A DNA stretch of 64,000 bases from Siphonodentalium dalli (GCA_032622095.1 CP136068.1:183278796-183342795); one strand, 5' to 3'; counted from the stretch's first letter, positions 23,811 through 35,815 are shown. Numbers and translations: made by a program. The notes: generated from the letters alone by a model not told the origin.

Positions 23811-24175
23811 GCCCTGACGTAATAGACATGATTGTGGTAAGGAGATCATTTCGAAGAAGATTCAACTGACTCTTTCGCATTCGGAAACATTCTTGTGGTG
23901 CTACATTTATTACCGATGCTTTCAGTCCGATAACTCGAAGGTATTTACTGGTTGTAACATTCGGTTGAGTCAAAGAAGAACATGTCATTCGTAGTGTGTT
24001 CGTTCGTCACAATGACCAAAAATGCACTATGCTTGTCCCAGGTTCGTTCGGATATCGGAAGAATATGATAATCCGTAGTCCGAAAAATTACTTCAATATA
24101 CGTGAACATTAGACTGGTAATTAGATGTTTCGAATTTATGACAGATATGATGCGCGTCAGCGTGGTCAAGACACA

Positions 24176-24541
24176 CTAGCTCTGTTTCAGTAATGGGTGG
24201 TGCGATAAAGTCAGGCAGATCCAATCTTCCAGAAATGCTGCCCGTCTGATGCATATAGTTCGCAAATAAGCCATTGATACCGATACTATTTTAGTAAATA
24301 ATCGTAAACTAGTATCCACCAGACAGTAAAGTCCTATGAAATTGACTGGATCAATTGAATCACCTCTGAGAAGGTGTCCAGTTTCAAATGTTGAACACTG
24401 AACTATAGATTTGACTGTTTCTGGTTCATTGCGGGACGCATCTGTCCATTTTACTGGGGCTGTAACACCATGTTGATTTCGAAATGGAACTCGTTCCATG
24501 ACATTTTTCTGAACTAAGTTGTGAATATCTGGCGCCATCAA
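24176..24541 (-). CDS. Open frame of unknown meaning
   Basis: A minus-strand frame of 121 codons, with its N-terminal half (MERVPFRNQHGVTAPVKW...) inside a locally duplicated block. The duplicate at 24731-24880 has frame-breaking changes, so there is no sign that the sequence is kept as protein. No domain, signal peptide or membrane segment is recognised. Two short minus frames downstream (23782-24169) overlap in different frames. It may be a decayed exon or chance. Confidence 0.15.
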   Translation of the reverse strand: MMAPDIHNLVQKNVMERVPFRNQHGVTAPVKWTDASRNEPETVKSIVQCSTFETGHLLRGDSIDPVNFIGLYCLVDTSLRLFTKIVSVSMAYLRTICIRRAAFLEDWICLTLSHHPLLKQS

Positions 24542-25083
24542 GCGCTGGTGGTGATGGTCACTCGGGTTGTTAGGATTTTTGTAACCCCGTCTCTTGCCTT
24601 ATATGCAGTGTTCCTTGTACCTGGAGTTATATAATTCGTTCTGGATTGTAACAAGGTAACATTCACCGTAAACACCGATAGTGGACGGTTAGATGATGTT
24701 AACGTTCGTCGACGTTATCAATTACATGCAGATTTGACTGTTCCGTTTCATTGCGGGACGCTTCTGTACATATTACTGGGAACAGCGGGCTGTAAAACTA
24801 TATTGATTTCGAGATGGAACGCGTTCCATAACATTTCTCTAAACTAAGTTGTGAATCTCTTGCGCCATCAATGGCGATGATGGTCAGTCGGGTCGTTAGG
24901 ATTCCCGACATTGAGGAATTTTGACAATTCCATTGTGTAACCCCATGCCAGAGTGTCTTGTACCTGGATTTTTAGATTTCGTTCTGGATTGTAACAAGGT
25001 AACATTCACCGTAAACACTGGCTCCCGATAGTGGACCGTTAGATGATGTTAACGTTCGTCGAAGTTATCAATTACATGCAGTG
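24410..25083. repeat. Tandem duplication, ~320-350 bp
   Basis: Copy one (24410-24730) and copy two (24731-25083) share TTCATTGCGGGACGC, GGAAC(T/G)CGTTCCAT, GATTGTAACAAGGTAACATT and GATGATGTTAACGTTCGTCG. Small indels separate them. The end of copy one runs directly into copy two. Confidence 0.88.
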
Positions 25084-25299
25084 TCTGAAGAGAGATTTGC
25101 AGATCGACACATGATGTGTCGCGGAGCTCCTGCAGCGATTCGACATATTAACTTGTCCTTGAGTTGTTGAACACAATCCTCTGGCCATCTCGAGAGGAAG
25201 TACTTTCCCACGATTTACTAACTGCTTGTTTTTGTATACATGCATAACAATCCCCACATGGACTGCGTGCAGGGACGTGGCTAGAGGGTTTCCGTTGGG

Positions 25300-26110
25300 G
25301 ATGTCGACCTTGGGAACGTCCAACTGCACACCCCCTTGAATCAGAATCAGTCCAAACACAAGTTTTGCATAATTCCATTTGCACACCCCCTTGCACCTCA
25401 GTGCTCGGGCCTAATATTCTATATTCACGGTATGAGAACAATCAAATATTTTAACCTGAAAAATTGCATACGGGCAAGAGACCAGGACACATCGGCTGAC
25501 CACGGTTGTTCGGTCCGGTGTGAGAAAATTTTGAAAACTAAACAATAACATCGCAAATCCTAGCATCTAGACTTGCCTCAACTGAAGCTTTCCTAGTGTT
25601 GAACAGTTCAAACTTCATGCTCCTCTCGGGTTGGAAAATCATCCAATTGATGACCATTTCATTCCACAACTTTGACCAAATGTAGTAAAATTATTGATTA
25701 TTTTCTTAAACTAATTAGCAGTTTTGTATTGGCCACGTATTGACACACCGGGCCGACCATGTTTCGGCCCTGTGTGGGAAAATTTTGAAATATGAACAAG
25801 AAAATCGCAAAATCCTAGCATCTAGACTAGCCTCAAGCCTTCCTAGATTTGGGAATTTTCAAACCTGACACATCCACATAGGTTGGACAATGTTAACCAA
25901 ATGTATTTATGATAATATTGTTTTCTTAAATTAACTAGCAGTTTTTGACTGGCCACGGGCGAGGACACAAGCTTTCCAAGTGTTGGACATGTGAATCCAA
26001 CCTGTCACCCCCATAAGGTCGGAACATTTCCAACTGATGACCATTTCAGTCCAAATGAACAAAAATAGGAAAATATGCAAATATTGGTCCAAAAACAATT
26101 AAATCCCCCC
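25300..26110 (+). repeat. Dispersed repeat R6, tandem copies
   Basis: The segment starts with a CACCCCCTTGAATCAGAATC block, then GGTATGAGA...ACCTGAAAAATTGCATA. It continues with units of 230-260 bp at about 25480, 25735 and 25965, with markers GGACACA, GTGAGAAAATTTTGAAA, TCCTAGCATCTAGACT and AACTGATGACCATTTCA. The same blocks recur at 34925-35330. The unit also has a copy of TTAGCAGTTTT(G/T) before each junction. Confidence 0.8.
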
Positions 26111-26431
26111 AATAAATTGTTTGAAAATCAAACTACAAGAACATTTTCAACCTATTGTTGGTGTGAAATTTCTAACTAATGTTTTAGCAGGTATGAAATT
26201 TCCAACTGTTGAAATTTTGACCAAAGTTGGGAGGGTGAGACACCCCGCCAAACCCCCATGGCGCCCCGTCTCTGACTGCGTGTTGTATTCTGTAAGTCAG
26301 CTGTTCAACATAATTATATCCAAAAAGTTGTATAAGCACCCCCTTCTACCCAAACGATATAGAGCAGGCACTGTCAGAAATTTTTCTATGTCATGTGGTC
26401 GGGGCAATAAATTCAATAGAGCCTTCACTGT

Positions 26432-26515
26432 AATATTATTATTATTATTATTAACATTTGTAGAGCGCCTATTTCACTACAGAGTTGTGTTCATAGGCGC
26501 TGTTACATAAAATAT
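26432..26515. mobile_element. (ATT)n plus AGCGCC stem, TE tail remnant
   Basis: ATTATTATTATTATTATT is followed by TTTGTAGAGCGCCTATTTC and the complementary ATAGGCGCT, forming a short stem. This layout is common at tails of small retroelements. The family is not determined. Confidence 0.5.
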
Positions 26516-27289
26516 GTGATAAAAAAATATATCTATATATAGAAGAACATCATACTATAGGATAAAAGAGCAAACACGCGGAGTCTTGGTTCTATTGTTT
26601 GCACCAAAACTTCTTTTGCATGGTAACGAGTTGCAAACCAGCTATGTTTCATTCGGGTTTATTATCTTACACAAGCTGAACCGAACAGATATTTCAAGCT
26701 TTACGTGTGTCAAAACGGTCTCAATCTGGTTCCGAAAAGACTGCATGCTGTACGCATTTCAATTGATTCTGAATCAGAATTGTCACTTTCATCAGATATC
26801 TGATTTTCGAGCATGAATGCTGTCCTATCGTGCCATAATTGGGTATTTGGACATACCCATTCATTTGTTTAATGATCCGACAAATTTCAGTGTGTACATT
26901 AGCCTCCGAAATGTATACCATGCAACAAAGAAGAAGTTCACAGAGTCCTCCTCATCCCCCGGGTCTTCCCCGAGTGGGGTAGTCGTTTTCTGTTTTCCGA
27001 GGTGAGTGTTGCGAGTCAGGGGGCTATCTGGTCCCGATCATGAATGCTCAGGGTTCTCCTCAACTATCGGGTCCGAATGAAACAGTCTCGTTTTATCTCC
27101 GAGGGGAGCATTTCAGTTTTCAAATCTGAATTTTGTTGTGACAATTAGCTGTTGCGATAACGTTACATTAATTGTCAAGATTAAAGCAGTTCGGTATTTG
27201 TTCCGTTTCTTTTAATAGTGTGTGGTGAAATTAAGGCCCTTTAAGTATAACGGAGCAAGTCAAATTGCGATGTTGACTAGCGGACGCCG

Positions 27290-27465
27290 AAAATGATGAT
27301 GGATCATGGATTATCACGTTGAATATGGTAACCACGAGAGTTCACATAGAGTTTGGGAAGTTTTCGTTGCGCATGCACATACAGAGATATTACTTCCGTA
27401 AGTCGAGCGATTAAAGTGACACGCTGGAATTGAATCCTAATGGTATATGGTTTGAATAAGTTGTC
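27290..27465 (-). mobile_element. R4 element, inverted truncated copy
   Basis: Reverse complement of 22235-22400: CTTATTCAAACCATATACC, GTGTCACTTTAATCGC, ACTTACGGAAGTAATAT, GCATGCGCAACG and GTGAACTCTCGTGGTTAC. The flanking arm on the other side is absent. Confidence 0.8.
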
Positions 27466-27559
27466 ATACGACCTAAAATGGCCACCAGTTGGACATTTTC
27501 CAACCGTAGGGGGTATTAGGTTGGAATTCTCAACAGTTCAGAGAGTTGGACAGTTGTAC

Positions 27560-28140
27560 TATAGGGGTTACACATATCCTCTGGTGTTAAATATGATGCA
27601 TTTGTGACCAGTTACTGTATGTGGTTATACGTGTGACCGGTTGCTGCATGTGCTTACACATGTCACCGGTTACTGCACGGGGTTACACTTGTGACAGGTT
27701 ACTGCATCAAGTTACACATGTGACCGGCTAGTACACGGGCTTACACGTGTGACCGGTTACTGCAATGACTTATACACGAACTGTGTGATGTTTATAATGT
27801 AACATGTGTGACCGGTTACTGCTGGTGGTTACACATATTCTCTCGTGTTAAATATGATGAATTTATGACCGGTTATTGCATGTGGTTACACGTATTATCT
27901 AATGTTAAATAGGACGCATTTGTAACCGGTTACTACATTATGTTACAAATATTTTCTCGTGTTAAATACGACGCATTTGCGACCGGTTACTACCTGGGGT
28001 TACACCTGTGACCTGTTACTGCATGGGGTTACACATGTGACCGGTTACTGTATGGGGTTATACGTGTGACCGGTTGCTGCATGGGGTTATACGTGTGACC
28101 GGTTACTGCATGGACTTATACACGTGACTGGTTATTTGCA
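27560..28140. repeat. ~31-bp GACCGGTTAC minisatellite
   Basis: There are about 15 units built on TGTGACCGGTTACTGCATGG followed by GGTTACAC. Some units carry an extra ~27-bp block (CTCGTGTTAAATATGATGCA), giving a mix of ~31-bp and ~60-bp periods. The block TGTGATGTTTATAATGTAAC appears inside the array (27783) and again just after it (28169). Confidence 0.92.
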
Positions 28141-28199
28141 CTGTTCTTAAATCTTTTAGAAGAAGCACGTGTGATGTTTATAATGTAACATGTTGTATA

Positions 28200-29335
28200 C
28201 AGGGTAACCGAGACAAACGCATATCATAATCATACACGAACTGTGTATATCCTGAAATGAGTTAGCGACGTATATATAAATGCATCAACTGTTTAGAAAT
28301 CCGTGCTTGAGACGAGGACTCTTACTGTTTATGAGAGTCAGGTTACAGAACGCACGTAAAACTCATAACCTTATATACATATACATGCTTACCCGGACCG
28401 TAAGTTCTAACTAACACGGTGTAGATGTTTGCATGCAATGCAGTTATATGTGTTATGGCTTTCTCAGGAATACGACAAATACAGAAATTACTTCAATTAC
28501 TTTGAATCATTAAAGCCTGCGAAACTGGAACAATATGTAAATATAACGAATACCGATAACCCATTTTCTATATTTGAATGTAGCGCTGCCAAATTTAGAC
28601 GGCTGCAGTGTGCCAAGATAGAAACGACAAATTGTTTATAACATGTGCTTATATCTACGTCATGCTATTTATTACAATCTGCGTAATTACATAAGGGTAC
28701 GTTCACACACTTGTAACTTTGCACAGCTTTGTTGCAGGCACGTTATCATAGAAAACCATAAGGTCCAGCATATGGACGGCAACATGCATATAAAATGCAT
28801 ATTTACCAAACCTAACGTCATGAGAAGTATAATTTCGGTAGTTCCACAAGTAATCGGTAGCCAGTGTAAATGCTTCATCATCAGTATATGGTAATATTTA
28901 CGCCACGTTGAGGAAAAAAGCTTTTATGCCAGCAACCAATCTCTCCCGGGAGTACATAAATTATAGAAGATAGATGTGTCATCAAAGCACAATCCACGAC
29001 ACCACAGTGCAGCATCACCACAAGGTCACTCAACAAATGTTATACATTACAGTGGGATCAACGGTCCTCAATAATTATACCTATGATCCGGAAGTGAATG
29101 ACATATTAAGAAGAAGCACCGAACTCAGAACCAGAGGACATAACTATAAATTATTATGCCGCATTGCCTTAAACTACATGTACGATTAATTCTTGCAAAA
29201 ATAATTGCATATAATTTACAGGCAAATTTTAATAGCATCGATACTGGTGGAGCAACAGTGTTTACTTCTCATGTAGATAGCCGTGGTACAGGTGAATTTT
29301 ATAAGCATAGTTACATTCGGTTTCTGGTATATTGT
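28200..29335. other. No supported gene
   Basis: Plus frames at 28429-28641 and 28974-29186 are short. The second has RTRGHNYKLL near its end, which faintly recalls LINE tails but is not enough for a call. Confidence 0.35.
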
Positions 29336-29336
29336 A

Positions 29337-29890
29337 CACTGCCAAAAATATTTTCTCAATTCAGGAAAAAAAAAATCTTGAAATGAGATATTATCTTGGG
29401 AGAATAGCTAGAAAAATAAGAAAAAACATATTTTCTAGGTCAAGAAATGAAAGGGTGGGAAATTTTCTTGTCTGAGAAAATTTCTTTAAGAAAACACAGT
29501 AATCTTAGTAAGAAAATCCTAGTAAAAAAATCTTAGTATAGATTTTTTTTTCTTAATGTAGGAAAGATTGTTTTTCTCACATAAGTTTATTTTTCTTGAA
29601 ATAAGATAAGTTTAAGATACTGCGATTATCTTGGGAGAATAGCTAGAAATTTAAGAATGCTATACAATTAATCTAGAACAAGAAATTGTATTTTCTATAG
29701 TTAGAAATATCGTCAAGATATTTTTTCTTAAGTGATGCGAATTTTTTCTAGAATGAGATTTTCTCAAGCAGGAAAATAAATCTAAGTAAGGGAAACAAGT
29801 TTTCTTAACTAGGAATATTTTTCCCAATTAGGAAAGATATATTAGAAAACAATTCTTAATTAAGAAAAACATTTAATTTTAAATTAATAT
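29337..29890. mobile_element. AAGAAA-rich element with CACTGCCAAAAA end
   Basis: It starts CACTGCCAAAAATA (29337) and runs through strongly strand-biased AAGAAA/TTTCTT sequence with repeated TTATCTTGGGAGAATAGCTA (29391 and 29624). The complementary end TTTTTGGCAGTG closes a similar stretch at 44080-44364. It is probably a MITE family. The far end of this copy is not clear. Confidence 0.6.
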
Positions 29891-30000
29891 ATAATTTCAA
29901 TTGTGTTTTAAAATATACAATTGACATTTATTCTGAATATAAAAACTTCTTGGTAAATATCATCGTTAAATGTATAATAGAGACACTGAGGGGGCTTGAA

Positions 30001-30490
30001 GGCACGGGAGGCCTTAGTTGTCGAAAATATTCATATTTGTTTCAATCACCGTAAACAGAAAAACATTAACACGCATACAGTTTTGTTCATATATACCATG
30101 ACCATCGCGTAAACAGCATGCTATCATAAAGACCTACTATATTTTACCTAAGCAAGAGCCTGATTGTGTTACAGAATGCAGCACAGTGTTACTGGCTAAT
30201 CACACACAAATGATATAAATGCTCTTTATTCGTTCCATATCAAAATTCAGCAACAATGAACGCTCTTTATGTTTACCATCATAATATAAACAAAACCAGG
30301 AAAGTACCTTTTTATGCTTTTGTTTACATAAGAATGATCAAACATATGACAATAACATACTGTTTATGCGATATTTCTTATTTGTATACGGACAAAATAT
30401 GTCTGCATTTTAATATTCTTTCTGTTTTTGGCAGTTTTTGACCGGTGGAAATATTTTCACAGCATACCCACCGCCAAGGCCTCCCGTACC
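30001..30490. mobile_element. 490-bp TIR element, copy 1
   Basis: The left end GGCACGGGAGGCC and right end GGCCTCCCGTACC are complementary over 13 bp with one mismatch. The interior matches 59991-60452 along its length (AGCAAGAGCCTG, AATCACACA..AATGATATAAA, ACGCTCTTTATGTTTACCAT, TTTGCTTTTGTTT-like, TACTGTTTATGC). It has no coding capacity. A target duplication is not evident. Confidence 0.85.
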
Positions 30491-30499
30491 TTTAAACTT

Positions 30500-31150
30500 T
30501 AAATATACAATCAACAATTTCTCGTTACAGTTATGGGTTTCTAAAATTGCAAGTGGCCAAACAAGATACTGTGTACCTTCGCGAAATGAAACTATACAAA
30601 GTACCTGTATCTTGTTCTGCCTCTTAAAATTGTATAAACCTATATACGCAACAAAAAATATATTGATTGCTAATAATTACATCCCGACACATGATTTTCA
30701 ATATATTTATAGAAAGAGTTACCTCAAATCTGTCGGTTGCAAAAAAAATATATAACAATTTCTGTTATTTGAGTATCCAGTTCAAACGATAGGAAAAAAA
30801 ATCATCACACATGACAAAACAAGCACTGTATGTGCCTTAATAAACATCGTAACCCTGTATTTTTAAATGCACATATTCTAGGACGGGTGATGTGTAATAA
30901 ACACAGAAAGAAACTTTTTGTATTAATGGATTTGTTAATACGGCACTTGTGCCATTGAGGAAAGATAGAACTCTAGGGTGTGCTGTTCATTCCGTCATTG
31001 TGCGCTAGCACTCATGTCATATCAACAAACCCATAAACAAAATTGTGTAATTCTGAGTATATACAGCATGGTTTAAATAGCTGTTTCATGAATAATGCAG
31101 ATTGCAGGTTTACTGTTCAGGTACTAGCCCAAGTCTTTTCGGTATGCAAC
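30500..31150. other. No recognised feature
   Basis: AT-rich DNA without supported features. Confidence 0.4.
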
Positions 31151-31190
31151 AGCTTGAGATATCGAATACAGTAATGGCCTGAGTATAATC

Positions 31191-31359
31191 GACTCCTTAA
31201 ACACAGTAGAATTATGGGTAACTTTTCAGGATTTAGTCGGAAATATGGCTTGTTGCCATTCATCGGAAAGCTCTGAGAGCTTTCCGATGAATGGCAACAA
31301 GCCATATTTCCGACTAAATCCTGAAAAGTTACCCATAATTCTGCTGTGGTTAAGGAGTT
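31191..31359. mobile_element. Fold-back element, 84-bp arms
   Basis: The arms at 31191-31274 and 31276-31359 are reverse complements with about three mismatches around a single central base (GAAAGCTCT-G-AGAGCTTTC). Weaker complementarity extends outward to about 31160 and 31395. No protein is encoded. Such a long, loop-free palindrome is normally unstable, so the copy is likely young. Confidence 0.93.
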
Positions 31360-31489
31360 GATTACTTAGAGCAATACTGCAGTTGAAACTGTTTTGGATC
31401 GAGTCCTGTCCGGCTACTCTTCTATAACCTCTCAAGATTTTGCAGTGTTGAATGGGTCACCATGAATCGCTCAATTAAACAATCGCAAC

Positions 31490-31560
31490 GGTGTTGAGTG
31501 TTTTGCTTATCGCTCACTATTTACTGCTGTATATAAACAAACGATTGACTCACACAAAGT
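31490..31560. repeat. Single copy of the 21.7-kb repeat
   Basis: GTGTTGAGTGTTTTGCTTAT, CGCTCACTATTTAC and TGTATATA match the 43-bp repeat at 21690, and the upstream TCACCATGAATC also matches. Confidence 0.65.
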
Positions 31561-32009
31561 GTGTTTTGTGGATAATAACGCATTCATATGAACATTATCC
31601 TATACTATTAGTATATTCTTGGGAAACTTTTTGTAAATGTTATTTATAAATTATAACCTATAACGAAGGCCATCCATTCCTTTAAGTTCCAAAGATATAA
31701 GGAGAATCACTGCATTTTAATTGCATACCGCATCCATCGTGGTGCTGTTTTGTGTTCAAGTGACAACCTTACCATGGTGTTGGAAATTACTGCAGTGTAA
31801 TACCACAGCATTACCTGGGTAACACCACGTTAGAGATGGTCAATTACTTTAAGTATATGCAAGTTTGAAATCATCACGCTTGGGAAAGGCTGCCCTCTAT
31901 GTTCTTATAAAAAAATAACATAAAAGTTTGTAAAACAAGGTACATGTACATACTATGAGTATAGCGGTATGCAGTGTCTGGGGCACCTTTGATGGATAAA
32001 AGCGAATGT

Positions 32010-32130
32010 ATACAGGCCTTAAAATTTTGCAAGAATCAAACTATAGCATTTCTACATCAAATCAGCTGCTTTTTACCAGAATCAAACGAAGAATCATGAT
32101 TCTGACTCTCATCACACTAAAATCCCTACA
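32010..32130 (+). repeat. Dispersed repeat R5, copy 2
   Basis: Same marker order as 23690-23810: CAGGCCTTAAAAT, AGAATCAAA, CAGCTGCTTT, AAGAATCATGATTC. Confidence 0.7.
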
Positions 32131-32334
32131 AAATAATCTACTGGTGTGCAGATATTTCATTGAGTGTTTCAAATCATTTTAAAGGGACCCAAGGCACTCA
32201 TAGTGAGTAAATATGCCAAACATATAACATACAACAGTTCGTAAAAACATCACCACTCAGAAAAACATGAATTCCTGATTCCTATATTAATTATTGAAAG
32301 TTTTCCAATAACGAAATTTCTCCTGTTGGAACCA

Positions 32335-32450
32335 TTGCTATGTAAACAAAACTGTTACAGTGATTTGTCAACAAACATTGCTACTAGTAATCGCGTAGAA
32401 GGTTAAACATATTTTAGTCTATTAAAATCTTATTTTCAGAATATTTTTCA
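32335..32450 (+). repeat. Dispersed repeat R7, copy 1
   Basis: ATGTAAACAAAACTGTTACA, GTGATTTGTCAACAAA and TTTTCAGAATATTT match the tandem units at 43690-43965. Confidence 0.8.
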
Positions 32451-32474
32451 ATGCTTTGGCCATGCAATGTTTAA

Positions 32475-32728
32475 CCCTTTCATGATGAGAGCTGCGCTGG
32501 TACAGCATTAAAGATCATGTACCAGTGAATTCTTGTATATATGCAAGTCTCACATAGGAAGCCTCATATGTATAAGAGAATGCACTGGATTACAAGGTCA
32601 AGGTAAATATTGTTAGGCCATGTATTCTCTTATATATGTGAGGCTCCATTTTGGAGACTCGCAAATATAAGAGAATGCATTGGCGCAGGGTTTTAGCAAC
32701 ATTTCAAGAATCTCCAATCATGGAAGGG
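32475..32728. mobile_element. piggyBac-like MITE 1 (254 bp)
   Basis: TTAA (32471-32474) precedes CCCTTTCATGATGAGAG, and the right end ATCATGGAAGGG is followed by TTAA (32729-32732). Exact TTAA flanks and CCCTT ends fit the piggyBac superfamily. The interior has complementary copies of TATAAGAGAATGCA / GCATTCTCTTATATATG-type sequence, shared with the MITE at 44992-45325. No transposase. Confidence 0.8.
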
Positions 32729-32734
32729 TTAAGT

Positions 32735-34490
32735 TTTCATTAAACTTTTGCATCTTATTGGACTTATTCAACATTGGATGGTAATGTCAATGTAACAGTG
32801 ATGTTTATCAGAATTGCTAGCATGCAATGACATTCTTTCATATAAATTAATTAACTCACAGAATATCGAAAGACCAGATGTGAGTATAATATAAATTTAT
32901 CACCCCATTTTATGCAGGGATACAAAAAATAAAGATAACATATGTTATGCTTTAAAGTCAGCATGGACAATTAAAGGTAAACAATCTGAATTGATGGTCT
33001 CCATACCATCAGATTCCAAGAACAACATTTCTTAATCGATTAAATACCAAAACATAATGCTAACTAAGTACTGTGAACTCTAGTGTAACATTTTCCAAAA
33101 CATGTTATATATCAACATTTTGTTCATCGCAACTTGGTATCAAGATTAGGTCAGTCGACTCAGTCGGCTCGTTGAATATTTGCTAGGCCGGGAAATATTC
33201 AAGGCGATGAAAAATAACAGATTAAAAAAATTTATATTTTGTAACTCAGAACTTTAAAGGGTGTGTTCCTCGACTTGAATCAATTATTTTTACCCCCGAA
33301 GCCAAAGAAATAGTAATTGAGGAGCGTGAACTCGGATTATCTATCTTTAAATGTGCATGTATGGTACATGTATAAGCCACTTTACGCTCCTTGTACAGAT
33401 TACTTGGTGATACAGCAGGTTGACAAAGATAAAGGAACATTAGAATATTTTGATTCTGTTATGGATTTTAAGGCCTGTATGTGTACATGAATCTGATTAT
33501 ATTGACATACTGCAATAATATGTCACTTAAAAGTTCATATCCTTCAGATAAGCTCAGAAACAAGGCTTGAGACTGTTCCATGGGTACTGTTGTGCTTTGT
33601 GTGGAAATTTGAAACGGGTACACCTCCAAATTCTGGGCAATGTAGTATGAAATATAAAAAAAGTTTATGCATACGCTGGATGCCATAGTGCACATTTTCT
33701 GAGACTCGATGAAGTATACAAGTACATGTCTGTTGTAGAATTGAATTCACTAACTTCACTTGCCAAGATTTTCACCACATAAGTCTGATAAAATGTAGAG
33801 GTCACTGATCGGTCTCCATCAAGGAAGGAATGCATACATATATGTGTCATTTTTGCCTTTGATGAACACATTGATCGTCATTTGGTTATAAATTAAAGCC
33901 TCCCCTTCGCTGCAGTGTGCACTAGTTACCAGGTAAGCATGGTACTGGATTCAGTGCATACCGTCCGTATGTATACATATGGTACATGTGTATAGCCAGG
34001 AGACTCAGGACTCACTGTCACACTGCAACAACACACATGTCATCATCATTGTCATGCATGGACGAATACCGATAACATCTACAGTACATGTATACAGTAC
34101 ATGTATCCAGTACATGTACACCGAATAACATTTGAAATCCTTCCTCATCCAGTCTTGGACAGAATTAATAATATTGGTATTAAGGGTCACCATGCAGTGT
34201 CTGCAAGAAGCACTCTGACAGGAAACATGATTCTATGATTGGTTATCAGATAATCATATCAGGCCTTGAATGAAATTTTGATGTCTCAATCCAGCAGCTC
34301 CTCCTGTCTGAAAAAAAAAGATTTTAATGCTTGTAATGACATCAGAAAAGAGGAATGACTGATCATATACATATTATTAAGATACATCATCCAAATTGAT
34401 CACCCGGGGGCCGAGTTATAACAGTAAATTATATCCATTCAAATGCTGCATGATGGTCAGAAACAGCTACAAATACATGTACCGGTATCA
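32735..34490. other. No recognised feature
   Basis: Contains many TACATGTA palindromes (for example 34083-34120) but no supported gene or array. Short minus frames at 33246-33871 overlap in different frames. Confidence 0.4.
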
Positions 34491-34811
34491 TATACCGGTG
34501 TAACAGATATCTCCCCATGGATAGATCCCCCACTCTGGATACCCCCCCCCCCCCATGAATGACTAAAATAAAATTTCACTCATTTGATATATGTTACTTG
34601 AACAAACAAAAATAAAAAAACAAACTTAAATCTCATAAAACATTTCTTTCTGGCCATTTCAGGGTCAAACGATATTAAATGAATGAATTTTCTTTTAGTC
34701 ATACATGGGGGAAAACGCCCAGGGTGTGCGAGTGAGATATCTGAGGATATTCGCAAATACACTCCCCCATGGAGGAAGATATCCAGACAGGAGGAGGTGA
34801 CGTGTTACACC

Positions 34812-34870
34812 GGCAGAGGCGGACTGGGCCAAGAAACCGGACCGGGAAATTAATATAATACCGGCCCATC
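34812..34870 (+). mobile_element. CAGAGGCGGACTGG terminal sequence
   Basis: GCAGAGGCGGACTGGGCC followed by a GACCGGGAAATT block is the same end as at 37145 (plus), 35550 (minus) and 35813 (minus). The sequence resembles hAT-type termini. The superfamily is a guess. Confidence 0.5.
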
Positions 34871-34924
34871 TGTTTGGGGGAGGGGGTGGGGGGGGGGCGT
34901 CCACAGTCCACCTTGGAAAATTCC

Positions 34925-35330
34925 AACTGCACCCCCCCCCCTTGAATCAGAATCAGATTAAATACATATTTTTGCATAATTCCATTTGCACCCCCCCCCC
35001 TTGAATCAGATGCAGACCAAATACATGTTTTTGCATAATTCCATTTGCACCTCTGGTCTAATATCATATATATTCATAAACCATGGTTCTATATATTCCC
35101 GGTATGAGACCATTCAGATATTTTTACCTGAAAAATTGCATAAAATCTAACATCTAGCGGTCTAACTCCAGACAAATGCACACGGCTACGGACAAGAGAC
35201 CAGGACACACCGGGCTGTTCATGGTTGTTCGGCCCGTGGTGAGAACATTTTGAAAACTATACAAGAAAATCTCGAATCCGATAAACTAGACTGGCATCAA
35301 CTGAAGCGTTCCTATTTTCTTGTAAATTTC
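34925..35330 (+). repeat. Dispersed repeat R6, second locus
   Basis: Two CCCCCTTGAATCAGA-TGCATAATTCCATTTGCAC units (34930 and 34991) are followed by CCGGTATGAGACCATTCA, GAGACCAGGACACACCGGGC and GTGAGAACATTTTGAAAAC, matching 25300-25620 in order. Long C-runs interrupt it. Confidence 0.8.
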
Positions 35331-35474
35331 AATTGGGGGAGGGGTGCGTAAGAATTTGTTTGGGATTTACAGCTGGGAGTTACCGTTAAAATCTCGAGAT
35401 TAATGGGATCTTTACGTGGTGTTATATGATGCCGACAAGTTCATTTAATGTCAAAATTACGATTAGCCAATTCG

Positions 35475-35550
35475 GCTGGTTAAACAACACATGTGGCGGC
35501 CCACGTCCGGAATTTTCCCGGTCTCCCGATCGGCCATGCAGTCCGCCTCT
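35475..35550 (-). repeat. R8 element, truncated inner copy
   Basis: CACATGTGGCGGCCCACGTC is joined directly to CCCGATCGGCCATGCAGTCC, i.e. both edges of the R8 element without its middle. An internal deletion derivative. Confidence 0.65.
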
Positions 35551-35594
35551 GCCCTCATGAATTTATGTGAGAAGAGTACCATCTTATTGGATAC

Positions 35595-35815
35595 ACGGCT
35601 GGTTAAACAACACATGTGGCGGCCCACGTCGGTTTCATTTGCGGCCCAAGTTGTGGTTGGGCGGCCCAACCACATATACCCCCCCCCCCCCAGAAACCGT
35701 AAAAAAAAACCCTCGGTTTCTCGCTTGATAAAAAATCACGTGGAATCAGAATTATTCCGGCCTCCGGCCCATCGGGAAATGTCCCGGTCTCCCGATCGGC
35801 CAGTCCGCCTCTGTA
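35595..35815 (-). mobile_element. R8 element, minus copy
   Basis: Reverse complement of 37145-37377. Read on the minus strand it contains CAGAGGCGGACTGGCCGATC, CACGTGATTTTTTATCAAGC, a G-run and GTGGGCCGCCACATGTGTTG. No coding capacity, so it is a non-autonomous element. Confidence 0.8.

Noticed and set aside
26121-26510. 129-codon plus-strand frame
   Set aside because: It runs through repeat R6 remnants and ends in an (ATT)n Leu run of a TE tail.
27560-28140. Repeats of ~31 bp as a possible CRISPR array
   Set aside because: The intervening sequence is itself repeated, so there are no spacers. It is a minisatellite.
28974-29186. Plus frame ending RTRGHNYKLLCRIALNYMYD
   Set aside because: The RTRGH..KL piece faintly recalls LINE C-termini, but the match is too short and nothing upstream supports a LINE.
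34699-35067. 122-codon minus frame with repeated WNYAK and LILIQGG-like stretches
   Set aside because: It is a translation of repeat R6, whose DNA unit is repeated there, with C-runs read as Gly/Pro.
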